The notes below the pieces were generated by a model, which worked only from the letters and a program-made list of their open reading frames with translations, did no database searches and was not told the DNA's origin. This document shows positions 8,808-16,845 of a stretch of 64,000 nucleotides of DNA, in pieces. Both the position numbers and the translations under genes were made by a program. The DNA is taken from NCBI GenBank assembly GCA_937892525.1, contig CALAEV010000007.1, positions 24,352 through 88,351 of the forward strand. The letters are read 5' to 3'. The stretch is from an uncultured Clostridia bacterium. GTDB lineage: Bacteria; Bacillota; Clostridia; Oscillospirales; Acutalibacteraceae. Position 1 is the first letter of the stretch. Each line of letters begins with the position of its first letter.

Positions 8808-9346
8808 TTATAGAGCACCTCCGTATTTTCTGTAATAAAATCTTTAAGCCACTGTGAGACTTCATAAGCATCAAGTGGAACATCACCCAGTATTTCTTTT
8901 ATTTGACGAGTGTCACAAACGAATTCTTTTTCGTTGACAGTGTGTTTATAAACAAAGTCACGGTCAGTATTCATTGTTATAAGCATTTGAATAGTAGAAG
9001 CCACATCACCAAGTGGTGTAAAATCAACACTATCAGTTTTAAAATAAGCACGAACTTCAGTACCAACACCGAGTTCTGATTTTATTTCAAGTTTGCCACC
9101 CGTTTGTTCTGCTGCCATTTTAAAAAGTGGAATACCCATACCAACTTTTCTTGTTGTTCTTGTTGTAAAGAATGGGTCAATAACACTTTTAACCTGTTCT
9201 TCACTCATACCCTTACCGTTGTCGTAAACACCGATAAGTAATGTGTGTTGAGCTGTGTTTTCATTAATCTCAATAGTTATGAGTGGAGCACCAGCAGATA
9301 TTGAGTTCTGGGCAATATCTAAAATGTTAAGAGATAATTCTCTCAT
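8804..9346 (-). CDS. Stand-alone GHKL (HATPase) protein in the hydrogenase operon
   Basis: 180 aa. It has the histidine-kinase ATP-binding fold with N box (DIAQNSISAG), G1 box (DNGKGM), F/G2 region (FFTTRTTRKVGMGIPLFK) and TGG..EIKSELGVGT, but no phosphoacceptor-His domain and no sensor domain. A small C-terminal segment (130-180) is not recognised. It overlaps the NuoE-like gene by 1 nt upstream and the ferredoxin gene by 4 nt downstream, so it is made together with the hydrogenase. Similar genes occur in clostridial hydrogenase operons; the role (assembly, regulation or anti-sigma-type kinase) is unknown to me. Confidence 0.85.
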   Translation of the reverse strand: MRELSLNILDIAQNSISAGAPLITIEINENTAQHTLLIGVYDNGKGMSEEQVKSVIDPFFTTRTTRKVGMGIPLFKMAAEQTGGKLEIKSELGVGTEVRAYFKTDSVDFTPLGDVASTIQMLITMNTDRDFVYKHTVNEKEFVCDTRQIKEILGDVPLDAYEVSQWLKDFITENTEVLYK

Positions 9347-9843
9347 TATGCCATGTATTTTTCAAGGATACCAGGGATATCATCGCCAACAAGTTTACCA
9401 TAAACTTCGTCGTTTACTGTAAGAACAGGAGCGAGACCACAAGCACCGATACAACGACAAGCTTCAAGTGAGAACTTACCGTCAGGTGTGCATTCGTCAG
9501 GACCAATACCAAGTTGTTCTGTAATCTTGTCAACAAGGTCCTGAGCGCCCTTAACATAACAAGCTGTACCAAGACAAACTGAAATGTTGTACTGACCCTT
9601 TGGAGAAAGTGAGAACTGTGCGTAGAAAGTTGATACTCCGTAAACCTTTTCAAGTGGAACATCCATACCCTCAGCAATCATAACCTGAACTTCATAAGGA
9701 AGGTAACCGTAGATACCCTGTGCTTCCTGCATTACGTGCATAAGCATACTCTTGTCATCCTTATTCTTTTCAATGACAGCTTTGAGCTGTTCCTCTTGCT
9801 CTGGTGTTCCTGCAAACGGAATGGAACTTAATTTTTTGAGCAT
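9346..9843 (-). CDS. hydC: NuoE-like [2Fe-2S] hydrogenase subunit (HydC/HndA)
   Basis: 165 aa, the usual size for NuoE. A helical N-terminal part (LMHVMQEAQGIYGYLP) precedes the thioredoxin-like [2Fe-2S] domain with Cys in CLGTACYVKGA and EACRCIGACGLAP. It is the first gene of the operon, with start at ATG 9843 preceded by AAAGGAGG. It carries electrons between the flavin subunit and the catalytic subunit. An upstream GGTGGGT/ACCCACC hairpin (9868-9886) lies in its 5' leader. Confidence 0.93.
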   Translation of the reverse strand: MLKKLSSIPFAGTPEQEEQLKAVIEKNKDDKSMLMHVMQEAQGIYGYLPYEVQVMIAEGMDVPLEKVYGVSTFYAQFSLSPKGQYNISVCLGTACYVKGAQDLVDKITEQLGIGPDECTPDGKFSLEACRCIGACGLAPVLTVNDEVYGKLVGDDIPGILEKYMA

Positions 9844-9930
9844 TTTGGAATTTCCTCCTTTTTTGATTATGGTGGGTAAAACCCACCCTCATTTAATAAT
9901 TTTAATACCACGATTTTTACATAGCAGTAT

Positions 9931-9967
9931 ATGTTAAAATTATAACAAAGAACTTATAAAAAGTCTA
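9931..9967 (-). promoter_or_regulatory. Hydrogenase operon promoter with Rex-like operator
   Basis: On the minus strand a -10 TATAAT (9939-9944) lies 17 nt from TAGACT (9962-9967). Overlapping the -10 is TTGTTATAATTTTAACAT (9931-9948), which fits the Rex consensus TTGTTAAnnnnTTAACAA at 12 of 14 fixed positions. Rex is the NADH/NAD+-responsive repressor of Firmicutes, so control of an NADH-linked hydrogenase by it is expected. The match was made by eye. Confidence 0.6.
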
Positions 9968-10045
9968 TCATTTTTTTGAATTTTTTATACTATTATATGT
10001 AATATTGGCGATTAGCACATAAAATATGGATTTGTTTTGTATTTA

Positions 10046-11350
10046 TTAACTATTTCGCACCACATTTTTAAGCAAATTTACAGCTTTTTCAAGGCTTTCA
10101 AGTCCTACTGACGCAACTGAAAAAGCAATTTCAGGGAAATCAGTTTCAAGGTTAGCTGGAATTAACAAAATCCCTTGTTTTTCTGCGTAGTCGCAAAATT
10201 CTTTTGTTGTGGTTTTTATATGAAATTTACAACGGACATAAAGTGGTGAATTTGTTTTAAGCATTTCAATATCCTTACCAAAACTTTCAATCAGTAAATC
10301 TGCAAGAACTTTTGATTTCTGCACATATAATTTTCGTGATTTTCTGATTTGAGAATTAAGGTGTCCGTCACGGATATAACTGCATAGCGCTATCTGGTCT
10401 GCCTTGGAAACGGTTTGATTATACAAGTGTTTTTTCCTATTGTATTCGTTTATAAGGCATTGTGGTAAAATCATAAAACTTATTCGGATTGATGGTAATA
10501 AGAGTTTTGAAAAAGTGCCTAAATACACAATATTTTCACCACCGTCAAGGCCTTGTAAAGATGGTGTTGGACGGTTGAAATACTTAAACTCACTACCATA
10601 GTCATCTTCGATAATCAATTTACCTGTTTTTCGTGCATATTCAGTTAAATCAAAACGGTCTTTAACGCTCATGATATCGCCCCATCGTGTTGAATATGAC
10701 GGAGAAGTGTAAATAATATTGCTTTTTTCACGATTGTCGGTTACACGAAATCCGTAATCAGAAAAAATTGCAGCACCTTGACGGTATGACAAATCATCAA
10801 AGCACACAGATTTTTTCTTTTTAATTAATGGGCAAAGAATGTTAAGAAGTATCTGCACGCCTGCACCGATTACAATATTTTCTTCTGTGCAGACACAATT
10901 TCTTGTTTCTCGAGCATACTTTGCAATTTCACACCGTAATTCATACTCCCCTTGTGGCTCACCATAAAAAAGCAGTTTTTCAGTTTGCCTCAATGCACTT
11001 TTTACATAACGACGCCAGATATCCATATTAAAGCTTTCAGCGTCAACACCGGCAGATGCGAAGTCATAAAGAATTGTGTTTTTTGACTCTTTATTTTCGT
11101 TCTTTTTTTCGGTTTTTTTTGCAGTATTACTACGCTTTGAAACATAGTAACCACTTTGGCTTTTAGGTAATATGTAGCCGTCATCACAAAGGCACATATA
11201 CCCCTGTTCAACAGTAGTTTTGCTCACATTTCTCTCATCTGCGCAACGACGGATTGACGGTAATTTACTACCCTCCGGCAGTTTTCCACTTTCAATTAAA
11301 TTTTTATAATAATCGTAAATCTGCATATATAATTTTCGTTTTTGAGTCAT
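10046..11350 (-). CDS. MocR/PdxR-type GntR-aminotransferase regulator
   Basis: 434 aa. A GntR winged helix-turn-helix at residues 10-70 (LPEGSKLPSIRRCADERNVSKTTV begins it) is fused to a fold-type I aminotransferase domain (about 110-430) with IIEDDYGSEF and the PLP-lysine region LGTFSKLLLPSIR. MocR proteins that sense PLP often control vitamin B6 genes. The divergent pyridoxal kinase and ECF S-component fit a PdxR role. The 100-bp intergenic region should hold the operator, but I could not pick clear direct repeats. Confidence 0.85.
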   Translation of the reverse strand: MTQKRKLYMQIYDYYKNLIESGKLPEGSKLPSIRRCADERNVSKTTVEQGYMCLCDDGYILPKSQSGYYVSKRSNTAKKTEKKNENKESKNTILYDFASAGVDAESFNMDIWRRYVKSALRQTEKLLFYGEPQGEYELRCEIAKYARETRNCVCTEENIVIGAGVQILLNILCPLIKKKKSVCFDDLSYRQGAAIFSDYGFRVTDNREKSNIIYTSPSYSTRWGDIMSVKDRFDLTEYARKTGKLIIEDDYGSEFKYFNRPTPSLQGLDGGENIVYLGTFSKLLLPSIRISFMILPQCLINEYNRKKHLYNQTVSKADQIALCSYIRDGHLNSQIRKSRKLYVQKSKVLADLLIESFGKDIEMLKTNSPLYVRCKFHIKTTTKEFCDYAEKQGILLIPANLETDFPEIAFSVASVGLESLEKAVNLLKNVVRNS

Positions 11351-11450
11351 AAAACTGTCCCCTTAAAAATTCTAAAATTTGTATATTTTATTAAAGACAC
11401 TTTTAGTATATTATATACCCATAAACTTCACAAATCAAGGGGTGAAAACA

Positions 11451-12272
11451 TTGAAAAGAATAGCAGTTATAAATGATATTTCCGGTTTTGGTAAATGCTC
11501 ACTCTCTGTGGCGCTTCCAATCATTTCTGCTATGGGTATTGAATGCAATCCCATGCCTACTGCAATTCTTTCAAATCAGACAGGTTTTGATGATTTTTAC
11601 TCTGTTGATTTTACCCCTCATTTAACTCCGTATATTGATGTGTGGAAAAGGCAGAATGTTAAATTCGACTCTATTTTAACAGGTTACCTTGGTAGTGAAA
11701 AACAGGTTGATATAATTCTTGATTTTATTGAGCATTTCGGTAAAAATTCACTTGTTTTTGTTGACCCTGTTATGGCAGATGATGGTGTGCTTTACGACAC
11801 TTATGACGAAAAACTTTGCAAAAAGGTAAAGGCACTTACTAAAAGAGCCAATATAATCACCCCTAACCTTACAGAACTTTGTATTCTTTGTGGTGAAGAT
11901 TACAACGAAATCAGTAAAGAGGAAAATCATAATAAAATTGAAGCTCTTGCACACTCTCTTTTAAGCGACACTACAAAAGCTGTAATTGTTACCGGCATAA
12001 AACATAATGGTAAAATTAAAACTTTAGCAATTGAAAAAGACCGAATACACACCACAAATCATAAACTTTTGAGTGGCAGTTATTCAGGTACAGGCGATAT
12101 TTTTTCAAGTATTGTGTGTGGTGGTGTTACCAAGGGAATGGATGTTTTTGATGCTGTTTCACTGGCTACAAATTTTATTTATTGTTCAATAATGGACACT
12201 CCAACAACACTCGATTATGAACCACAAGGAGTACATTTTCAAAAACATATGGAGATGCTTATAAATGCATAA
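11451..12272 (+). CDS. pdxY: Pyridoxal/pyridoxamine kinase
   Basis: 273 aa from TTG 11451, chosen because AAGGGGTGA lies 6 nt upstream and the protein then begins MKRIAVINDISGFGKCS as in PdxY/PdxK kinases. A ribokinase-like fold follows, with GYLGS, DPVMADDG and the anion-hole/catalytic motif SGTGDIFSS (Asp base). It phosphorylates B6 vitamers with ATP. It overlaps the S-component gene by 8 nt. The exact PdxY versus PdxK name is uncertain. Confidence 0.85.
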   Translation: MKRIAVINDISGFGKCSLSVALPIISAMGIECNPMPTAILSNQTGFDDFYSVDFTPHLTPYIDVWKRQNVKFDSILTGYLGSEKQVDIILDFIEHFGKNSLVFVDPVMADDGVLYDTYDEKLCKKVKALTKRANIITPNLTELCILCGEDYNEISKEENHNKIEALAHSLLSDTTKAVIVTGIKHNGKIKTLAIEKDRIHTTNHKLLSGSYSGTGDIFSSIVCGGVTKGMDVFDAVSLATNFIYCSIMDTPTTLDYEPQGVHFQKHMEMLINA

Positions 12273-12786
12273 AAATTCACTGTTAACAATTACATATACA
12301 GCAATTTTTACTGCGATTATTCTGCTTTCAACAACGCTTATTAAGTTTTCAACGGGGCTCGGTCAGGGGTACATTCATTTTGGCGATTGCTTTATTTATA
12401 TATCTGCTTGTGTTTTGCCTTTCCCCTACTGTCTTATTGCAGGTGCATTAGGTGGCGCATTGGCAGATATTCTTGGTGGATACGCTGTATGGGCAATTCC
12501 AACGGCAATTATCAAGATTTTAATTGTCTTACCATTTGCACTTGCTTGCAGAAATAATGAATCAAATAAAATACTAAATAAGAGAACTGTACTTATGCCT
12601 GTAATTTCAGGTGCTATCACAATTCTTGGTTACTTTGTTGCAGAGTGTATTCTGTATTCAGTTGCATCGGCAACGCTATCAATAATCGGTAATTCTATAC
12701 AAGCAGTTGCAAGTGGTGTGTTATTTTATATTGTGGCGACTGCACTTGATAAAATCAACTTCAAAAGGAGAATAAATAATGGCTGA
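12265..12786 (+). CDS. ECF transporter S component, probably for vitamin B6
   Basis: 173 aa with five to six hydrophobic helices and the S-component signature (TAIFTAIILLSTTLIKF, GQGYIHFGDCFIYI, GALGGALADILGGY). It captures a vitamin and docks to a shared EcfAA'T module encoded elsewhere. Placement between a pyridoxal kinase (8-nt overlap) and opposite a MocR regulator supports pyridoxine or pyridoxamine as substrate (PdxU-like). The substrate assignment rests on context. Confidence 0.8.
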   Translation: MHKNSLLTITYTAIFTAIILLSTTLIKFSTGLGQGYIHFGDCFIYISACVLPFPYCLIAGALGGALADILGGYAVWAIPTAIIKILIVLPFALACRNNESNKILNKRTVLMPVISGAITILGYFVAECILYSVASATLSIIGNSIQAVASGVLFYIVATALDKINFKRRINNG

Positions 12787-13384
12787 TATTGTTTACACTT
12801 ATGGAAATCAGGCGTACTTAAATATTACAAATGCTTGTCCTTGCAGATGCACTTTTTGTATTCGCAACAATGGGGACAGCGTTGGCGAGGCAACGACTTT
12901 GTGGTTTGAACACAGCCCATCTATTGACGAAATCAAGGCAGAAATCGACAAGTTTGATTTTAGTAAATACAACAATTCAATAATTATTTGTGGTTATGGC
13001 GAGCCAACCTGTGCGCTTAATAATCTTATTGATGCTTGTAAGCACTTGAAAAGCAAGGGAATAAGCATTCGTCTTAACACAAACGGACTTTCCGACCTTA
13101 TAAACAAGCGAGAAACTGCAAAAGAAATTTGTGAAGTAATTGACTCTGTTTCAATTAGTCTTAACGCGCCAACTGCAGAAAAATATAATGAAGTTACTCG
13201 CCCATCATTCGGCGAAAAATCATTTGATGCTATGCTTAAATTCGCTAAAGAGTGCAAGGAATATGGTATTCCTACAAAGCTTACCGTTGTTGATGTTATC
13301 AGTAAAGAAGATATTGAAGATTGCAAGAAACTTTGTGAAGAAATCCAGATACCATTAAGAGTGAGGGAATATACTGCTGAATAA
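12779..13384 (+). CDS. Radical SAM protein, TatD-associated type
   Basis: 201 aa. CPCRCTFC gives the CxxxCxxC cluster motif near residue 18, within NITNACPCRCTFCIRNN, followed by ICGYGEPTC and TNGLSDLIN. Size and sequence resemble the short radical SAM family usually found beside TatD nuclease genes; no tatD is in this window. It overlaps the S-component gene by 8 nt, so it belongs to the B6 transcript here. The reaction is unknown. Confidence 0.8.
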   Translation: MADIVYTYGNQAYLNITNACPCRCTFCIRNNGDSVGEATTLWFEHSPSIDEIKAEIDKFDFSKYNNSIIICGYGEPTCALNNLIDACKHLKSKGISIRLNTNGLSDLINKRETAKEICEVIDSVSISLNAPTAEKYNEVTRPSFGEKSFDAMLKFAKECKEYGIPTKLTVVDVISKEDIEDCKKLCEEIQIPLRVREYTAE

Positions 13385-13388
13385 ACAG

Positions 13389-13422
13389 AAAAATCCCCAA
13401 GGAATGTTCCTTGGGGATTTTT
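13389..13422 (+). terminator. Terminator of the B6 operon
   Basis: A 16-bp stem (AAAATCCCCAAGGAA paired with TTCCTTGGGGATTTT) with a 2-nt TG spacer is followed by TTCTTT. Confidence 0.85.
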
Positions 13423-13477
13423 CTTTAAAAAGTGTGAAAGAAATTAAAACATGACCAAAAATCACGGTATAACCAAA

Positions 13478-13720
13478 TTATGCTACTGTTGTATTTGTTT
13501 GTGGTGCAGATGTCTTTGAGCTATAAACTCTTAAATGTTCGCCACGAGCCACAGCCTTTTTATGATTGTGGACACGGATTGCACGACGAATGTTACCGAT
13601 AACTATTCTCTTGATTGCCTGTTCAAAAGCGATAACCTTATCTTCATGCATAAAACCATAAACTAAAAGTGCTGCTACTGCTAATTCTATTAAAGTTGTG
13701 ATTGCAAATGTTGTTGACAT
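13478..13720 (-). CDS. Small SOS-regulated membrane protein
   Basis: 80 aa from ATG 13720, chosen over an upstream in-frame ATG at 13759 because GGAGG precedes it at good spacing and the upstream ATG lies inside the LexA operator region. Residues 3-22 are one transmembrane helix. The rest is basic and probably amphipathic (KVIAFEQAIKRIVIGNIRRA, then HNHKK) with a Thr/Ser-rich tail. The promoter carries a canonical Firmicute SOS box. SOS-induced small membrane proteins of similar size (YneA, SosA) block cell division, but no LysM domain or sequence match to them is seen. Function is a hypothesis. Confidence 0.7.
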   Translation of the reverse strand: MSTTFAITTLIELAVAALLVYGFMHEDKVIAFEQAIKRIVIGNIRRAIRVHNHKKAVARGEHLRVYSSKTSAPQTNTTVA

Positions 13721-13763
13721 AAAATCTACCTCCGATATGTTCTGTTCGATACCGAACAAACTT

Positions 13764-13815
13764 GAACAAATGTTCTTTACAAGTCATATTATAGACTAAT
13801 TTTTTCAAAAGTCAA
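13764..13815 (-). promoter_or_regulatory. Sigma-A promoter with LexA (SOS) box
   Basis: On the minus strand -35 TTGACT (13810-13815), 16-nt spacer, -10 TATAAT (13788-13793). Twelve bases downstream lies GAACATTTGTTC (13764-13775), a perfect GAAC-N4-GTTC LexA/DinR box. An everted pair GTTCG-ATAC-CGAAC (13744-13757) follows. Bound LexA would cover the transcription start. Confidence 0.75.
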
Positions 13816-14023
13816 TACAAATGTTCGTAAAATTTTATATATTTAGTCCGTTTTTACGGACACTATTTTCAATATTTTCACATTATTTCCCTTTTGTATT
13901 TACATATTAACACAATATATTGTGGTTGTCAATACGTTTTTATACTAAATATATGATTTTTACGGCTTTTAGCAGTATTTTTGCAAAATTTGACATAAAA
14001 ATATTTTTTTGTTCGGTAATTTT
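13816..14023. other. AT-rich gene-free stretch
   Basis: No ORF with a ribosome-binding site is seen. The only structure is a GTCCG-TTTTTA-CGGAC hairpin (about 13847-13863). A GTTCG half-site (13823-13827) lies upstream of the SOS promoter without a partner. Confidence 0.5.
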
Positions 14024-14156
14024 GAGTTTGTCGGGGCGATATGTTACTAATATGGGTCGGTCGTAGGGGCGGATATTATCCGCCCGTTCTAAAGTGTATG
14101 GTTAATTCAATGCGGGCGGATGGTATCCGCCCCTACGGAAACACCCCTACAAACTC
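14024..14156. repeat. 133-bp palindromic interspersed element
   Basis: GAGTTTGT at the left end is mirrored by ACAAACTC at the right end. Inside are two inverted copies of a 24-bp module, GTAGGGGCGGATATTATCCG.. (14063-14086) and CGGGCGGATGGTATCCGCCC.. (14113-14136), each itself palindromic. It is much GC-richer than the flanks. The ends match those of the 334-bp element at 58113, so both may belong to one MITE-like family. Confidence 0.6.
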
Positions 14157-14292
14157 TAATTTGTAAAACAAAAAATAACACAAAAAATAATAAAAAATAT
14201 TAAAATAAGTATTTATTATTTTATAAAAATAGTGTAAAATATTAAGGATAATGGGAAATTATATATAATTGTATTACTTACGAGGTAAAATT

Positions 14293-15564
14293 ATGTTTGT
14301 TGATATTGCTAAAATCAAAATCAAAGCCGGTGACGGTGGTAACGGTGCTGTTGCTTTTCATCGTGAAAAGTATATAAACGCCGGTGGACCTGACGGTGGT
14401 GATGGTGGTCGCGGTGGTAACATTGTTTTCAAGGTTGACGACAATCTTTCTACCCTTGCAGATTTCCGTTACAAAAGAAAATATAAGGCAGAAACAGGTG
14501 CGAACGGCAGTGGTGGTAAGCGTAGTGGCAAACGAGGTAAAGATTTAATTATTAAAGTTCCTCGTGGCACTATTATTCGTGAAGTTGAGAGTGGCGCTAT
14601 TATGGCAGATATGTCAACTGACGACGAGTTCATTGGTGCTAAAGGTGGCAGAGGTGGTTGGGGCAACTCACACTTTGCAACATCTACACGTCAGACTCCT
14701 AAATTTGCTAAAAACGGTGCTCCAGGCGAAGAATGGGAAGTTTCACTTGAACTTAAACTTATTGCAGACGTTGGTCTTTTAGGTTTCCCTAATGTTGGTA
14801 AATCTTCATTTATTTCAGTTGTAAGTCAGGCAAAGCCACTTGTTGGGGATTATCACTTTACAACCATTATTCCTGTTTTGGGCGTTGTATCAATGGGTCC
14901 TGAAAAAAGCTTTGTTATGGCAGATATTCCAGGGTTAATTGAGGGTGCTGCTGAGGGTATTGGTTTAGGTCACGAATTTTTAAGACACGTTGAGCGTTGC
15001 AGAATGCTTGTTCATATTGTTGACGTTGCAGGTAGTGAAGGCAGAAATCCTATTGAAGATTTTGAGGCTATCAATGCAGAACTTGAAAAGTTTAATCCTG
15101 AGCTTTCAAAATGCCCACAGATTGTTGTAGGTAACAAAATTGACCTTGCAGAAGACGAGCAACTTGAGGAATTCCGTAAGTATATTGAGGGCAAGGGCTA
15201 CGAATACTATGAAATGGTAGCACCTATCAAACACGGTACTCAGGAAGTTATAAATGCAGTTGCACGTATGCTTGACACACTCCCACCAGTTAAACAGTAT
15301 GAGCGCGAAGAAATCCCTATGGAAGTAATCGCGAATAAATCTAACGATGGATTTACAGTTACCGTTGAAGATGGTGTTTACATTGTTGAGGCTGAATGGA
15401 TTTACAGAATACTTTGCCAAACTGACCTTGACGACTACGAATCACTTCAGTATTTCCAGAGAGTTATTCAGGAACGTGGAGTTATTCAGGCACTTATTGA
15501 TAAAGGAATTCAGGAGGGCGACACAGTCAGCATCTATGATTTAGAGTTTGACTATGTTCCATAA
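14293..15564 (+). CDS. obg: GTPase Obg (ObgE/CgtA)
   Basis: 423 aa from ATG 14293 (CGAGG upstream), giving the conserved start MFVDIAKIKIKAGDGGNGA. The Gly-rich Obg fold (1-158) is followed by the G domain with GFPNVGKSS (P loop), TTIIPVLGVV, DIPGLIEGA, NKID, and a C-terminal OCT domain (about 345-423). It acts in late 50S ribosome assembly and stress control. It starts a run of nine closely spaced plus-strand genes. Confidence 0.97.
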   Translation: MFVDIAKIKIKAGDGGNGAVAFHREKYINAGGPDGGDGGRGGNIVFKVDDNLSTLADFRYKRKYKAETGANGSGGKRSGKRGKDLIIKVPRGTIIREVESGAIMADMSTDDEFIGAKGGRGGWGNSHFATSTRQTPKFAKNGAPGEEWEVSLELKLIADVGLLGFPNVGKSSFISVVSQAKPLVGDYHFTTIIPVLGVVSMGPEKSFVMADIPGLIEGAAEGIGLGHEFLRHVERCRMLVHIVDVAGSEGRNPIEDFEAINAELEKFNPELSKCPQIVVGNKIDLAEDEQLEEFRKYIEGKGYEYYEMVAPIKHGTQEVINAVARMLDTLPPVKQYEREEIPMEVIANKSNDGFTVTVEDGVYIVEAEWIYRILCQTDLDDYESLQYFQRVIQERGVIQALIDKGIQEGDTVSIYDLEFDYVP

Positions 15565-15567
15565 ATT

Positions 15568-15990
15568 ATGAGATTATACGGTAAAGACATAAATGCAGAT
15601 ACAACTAGTCCTTTAACACTTGCTTTCGTTGGCGACGCAGTATTTTCACTGTATATTCGTGAAATGCTGGTGGTTGATGCTAACCGTCCTGTTGGCAAGT
15701 TACATACACTTTCAGTTAAATGGGTTAAAGCAGAGGCTCAAAGCAAGGGTATGCACGCTATTCTTCCACTTCTTTCAGAAAAAGAAACTGAAGTTTTTAA
15801 ACGTGGCAGAAATGCACACACCTCTCATACACCTAAAAACCAAAGTGGATGTGACTATCATTACGCAACTGGTTTTGAGGCACTTGTAGGTTATTTGTAT
15901 CTTAAAGACGAAACTGAACGCCTTACCCAATTGCTTAATGAAGTTATTAAAACAATTGGGACTGATGAAGGTGACCAAGTTCAAAAATAA
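15568..15990 (+). CDS. mrnC: Mini-ribonuclease III
   Basis: 140 aa, the typical size. An RNase III catalytic domain without a dsRNA-binding domain: LAFVGDAVFSLYIRE, RGRNAHTSHTPKN and YATGFEALVGYLYL (the acidic Asp and Glu metal ligands are present). It trims 23S rRNA ends in Gram-positives. It starts 3 nt after obg. Confidence 0.93.
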   Translation: MRLYGKDINADTTSPLTLAFVGDAVFSLYIREMLVVDANRPVGKLHTLSVKWVKAEAQSKGMHAILPLLSEKETEVFKRGRNAHTSHTPKNQSGCDYHYATGFEALVGYLYLKDETERLTQLLNEVIKTIGTDEGDQVQK

Positions 15991-16831
15991 CGCAAAAGAA
16001 TTTTTTATTGATACACTTGTTTTTATACTAGCCAGTGCAGTTTATTCTGTTGCACTTAACTGTTTTCTTGCGCGCAATAATATTCTTAATGGTGGATTTA
16101 CAGGAATTGCAACAATTCTTAACTACCTTTTTGAAATACCAATAGGCGTAGCAATTTTTATAATGAATGTTCCACTACTTATTATTGCATTCAAAAAACT
16201 TGGTATAAAATTTGTATTTCGCACATTTCTTGTAATTACAATTTCATCAATATTTATTGATATTGGCGTTTTCTTACCAATTTATAAAAACGATTTATTA
16301 CTTTCGTCAATTTTTGGTGGTGTACTTGCAGGTCTTTCTTTAGGCATTATATTCATACGCAACGCTACAACAGGTGGTGTTGATATAATTGCTAAGCTTA
16401 TAAAAATTACGCACCCACATATTTCAATTGGCAAATCAATCTTCTTGCTTGACGCTTTTGTAATTGTTTTAGGTGGAATTATATACAGAAATATTGAATC
16501 AATGCTTTATGCTGTAGTGGGGATTTTTGTAAGTGTGCAAGTGCTTGACTATATTATATACGGTGTAAGTCGTGGCGCTATGATTATGATTATCAGCGAT
16601 AAAAATGATGAAATCCGTAACATGATTATTAACGACCTTAACCGTGGTGTTACTGTGCTTAAAGGTCAGGGTGGTTATTCAGGGCAAGACCGAAATGTTC
16701 TTTTATGCGCTTGTTATGATAATCAGACACACAAATTAATTAAAAAAATTAAATCCACCGACGAAAATGCTTTTTTCATTATTACACAGTCAAAGCAGAT
16801 TCTTGGTAATGGATTTAGAAATAATATATAA
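15965..16831 (+). CDS. YitT-family membrane protein (DUF161/DUF2179)
   Basis: About 288 aa from ATG 15965; an upstream ATG at 15938 in the same frame is also possible. Both overlap the end of mrnC. Five to six transmembrane helices (NGGFTGIATILNYLFEIPIG) are followed by a cytoplasmic DUF2179 domain (SRGAMIMIISDKNDEI, RGVTVLKGQGGYSGQ). The family is widespread in Firmicutes and its transported substrate is not established. Confidence 0.88.
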   Translation: MKVTKFKNNAKEFFIDTLVFILASAVYSVALNCFLARNNILNGGFTGIATILNYLFEIPIGVAIFIMNVPLLIIAFKKLGIKFVFRTFLVITISSIFIDIGVFLPIYKNDLLLSSIFGGVLAGLSLGIIFIRNATTGGVDIIAKLIKITHPHISIGKSIFLLDAFVIVLGGIIYRNIESMLYAVVGIFVSVQVLDYIIYGVSRGAMIMIISDKNDEIRNMIINDLNRGVTVLKGQGGYSGQDRNVLLCACYDNQTHKLIKKIKSTDENAFFIITQSKQILGNGFRNNI

Positions 16832-16845
16832 AAGAGGCGTTATAA

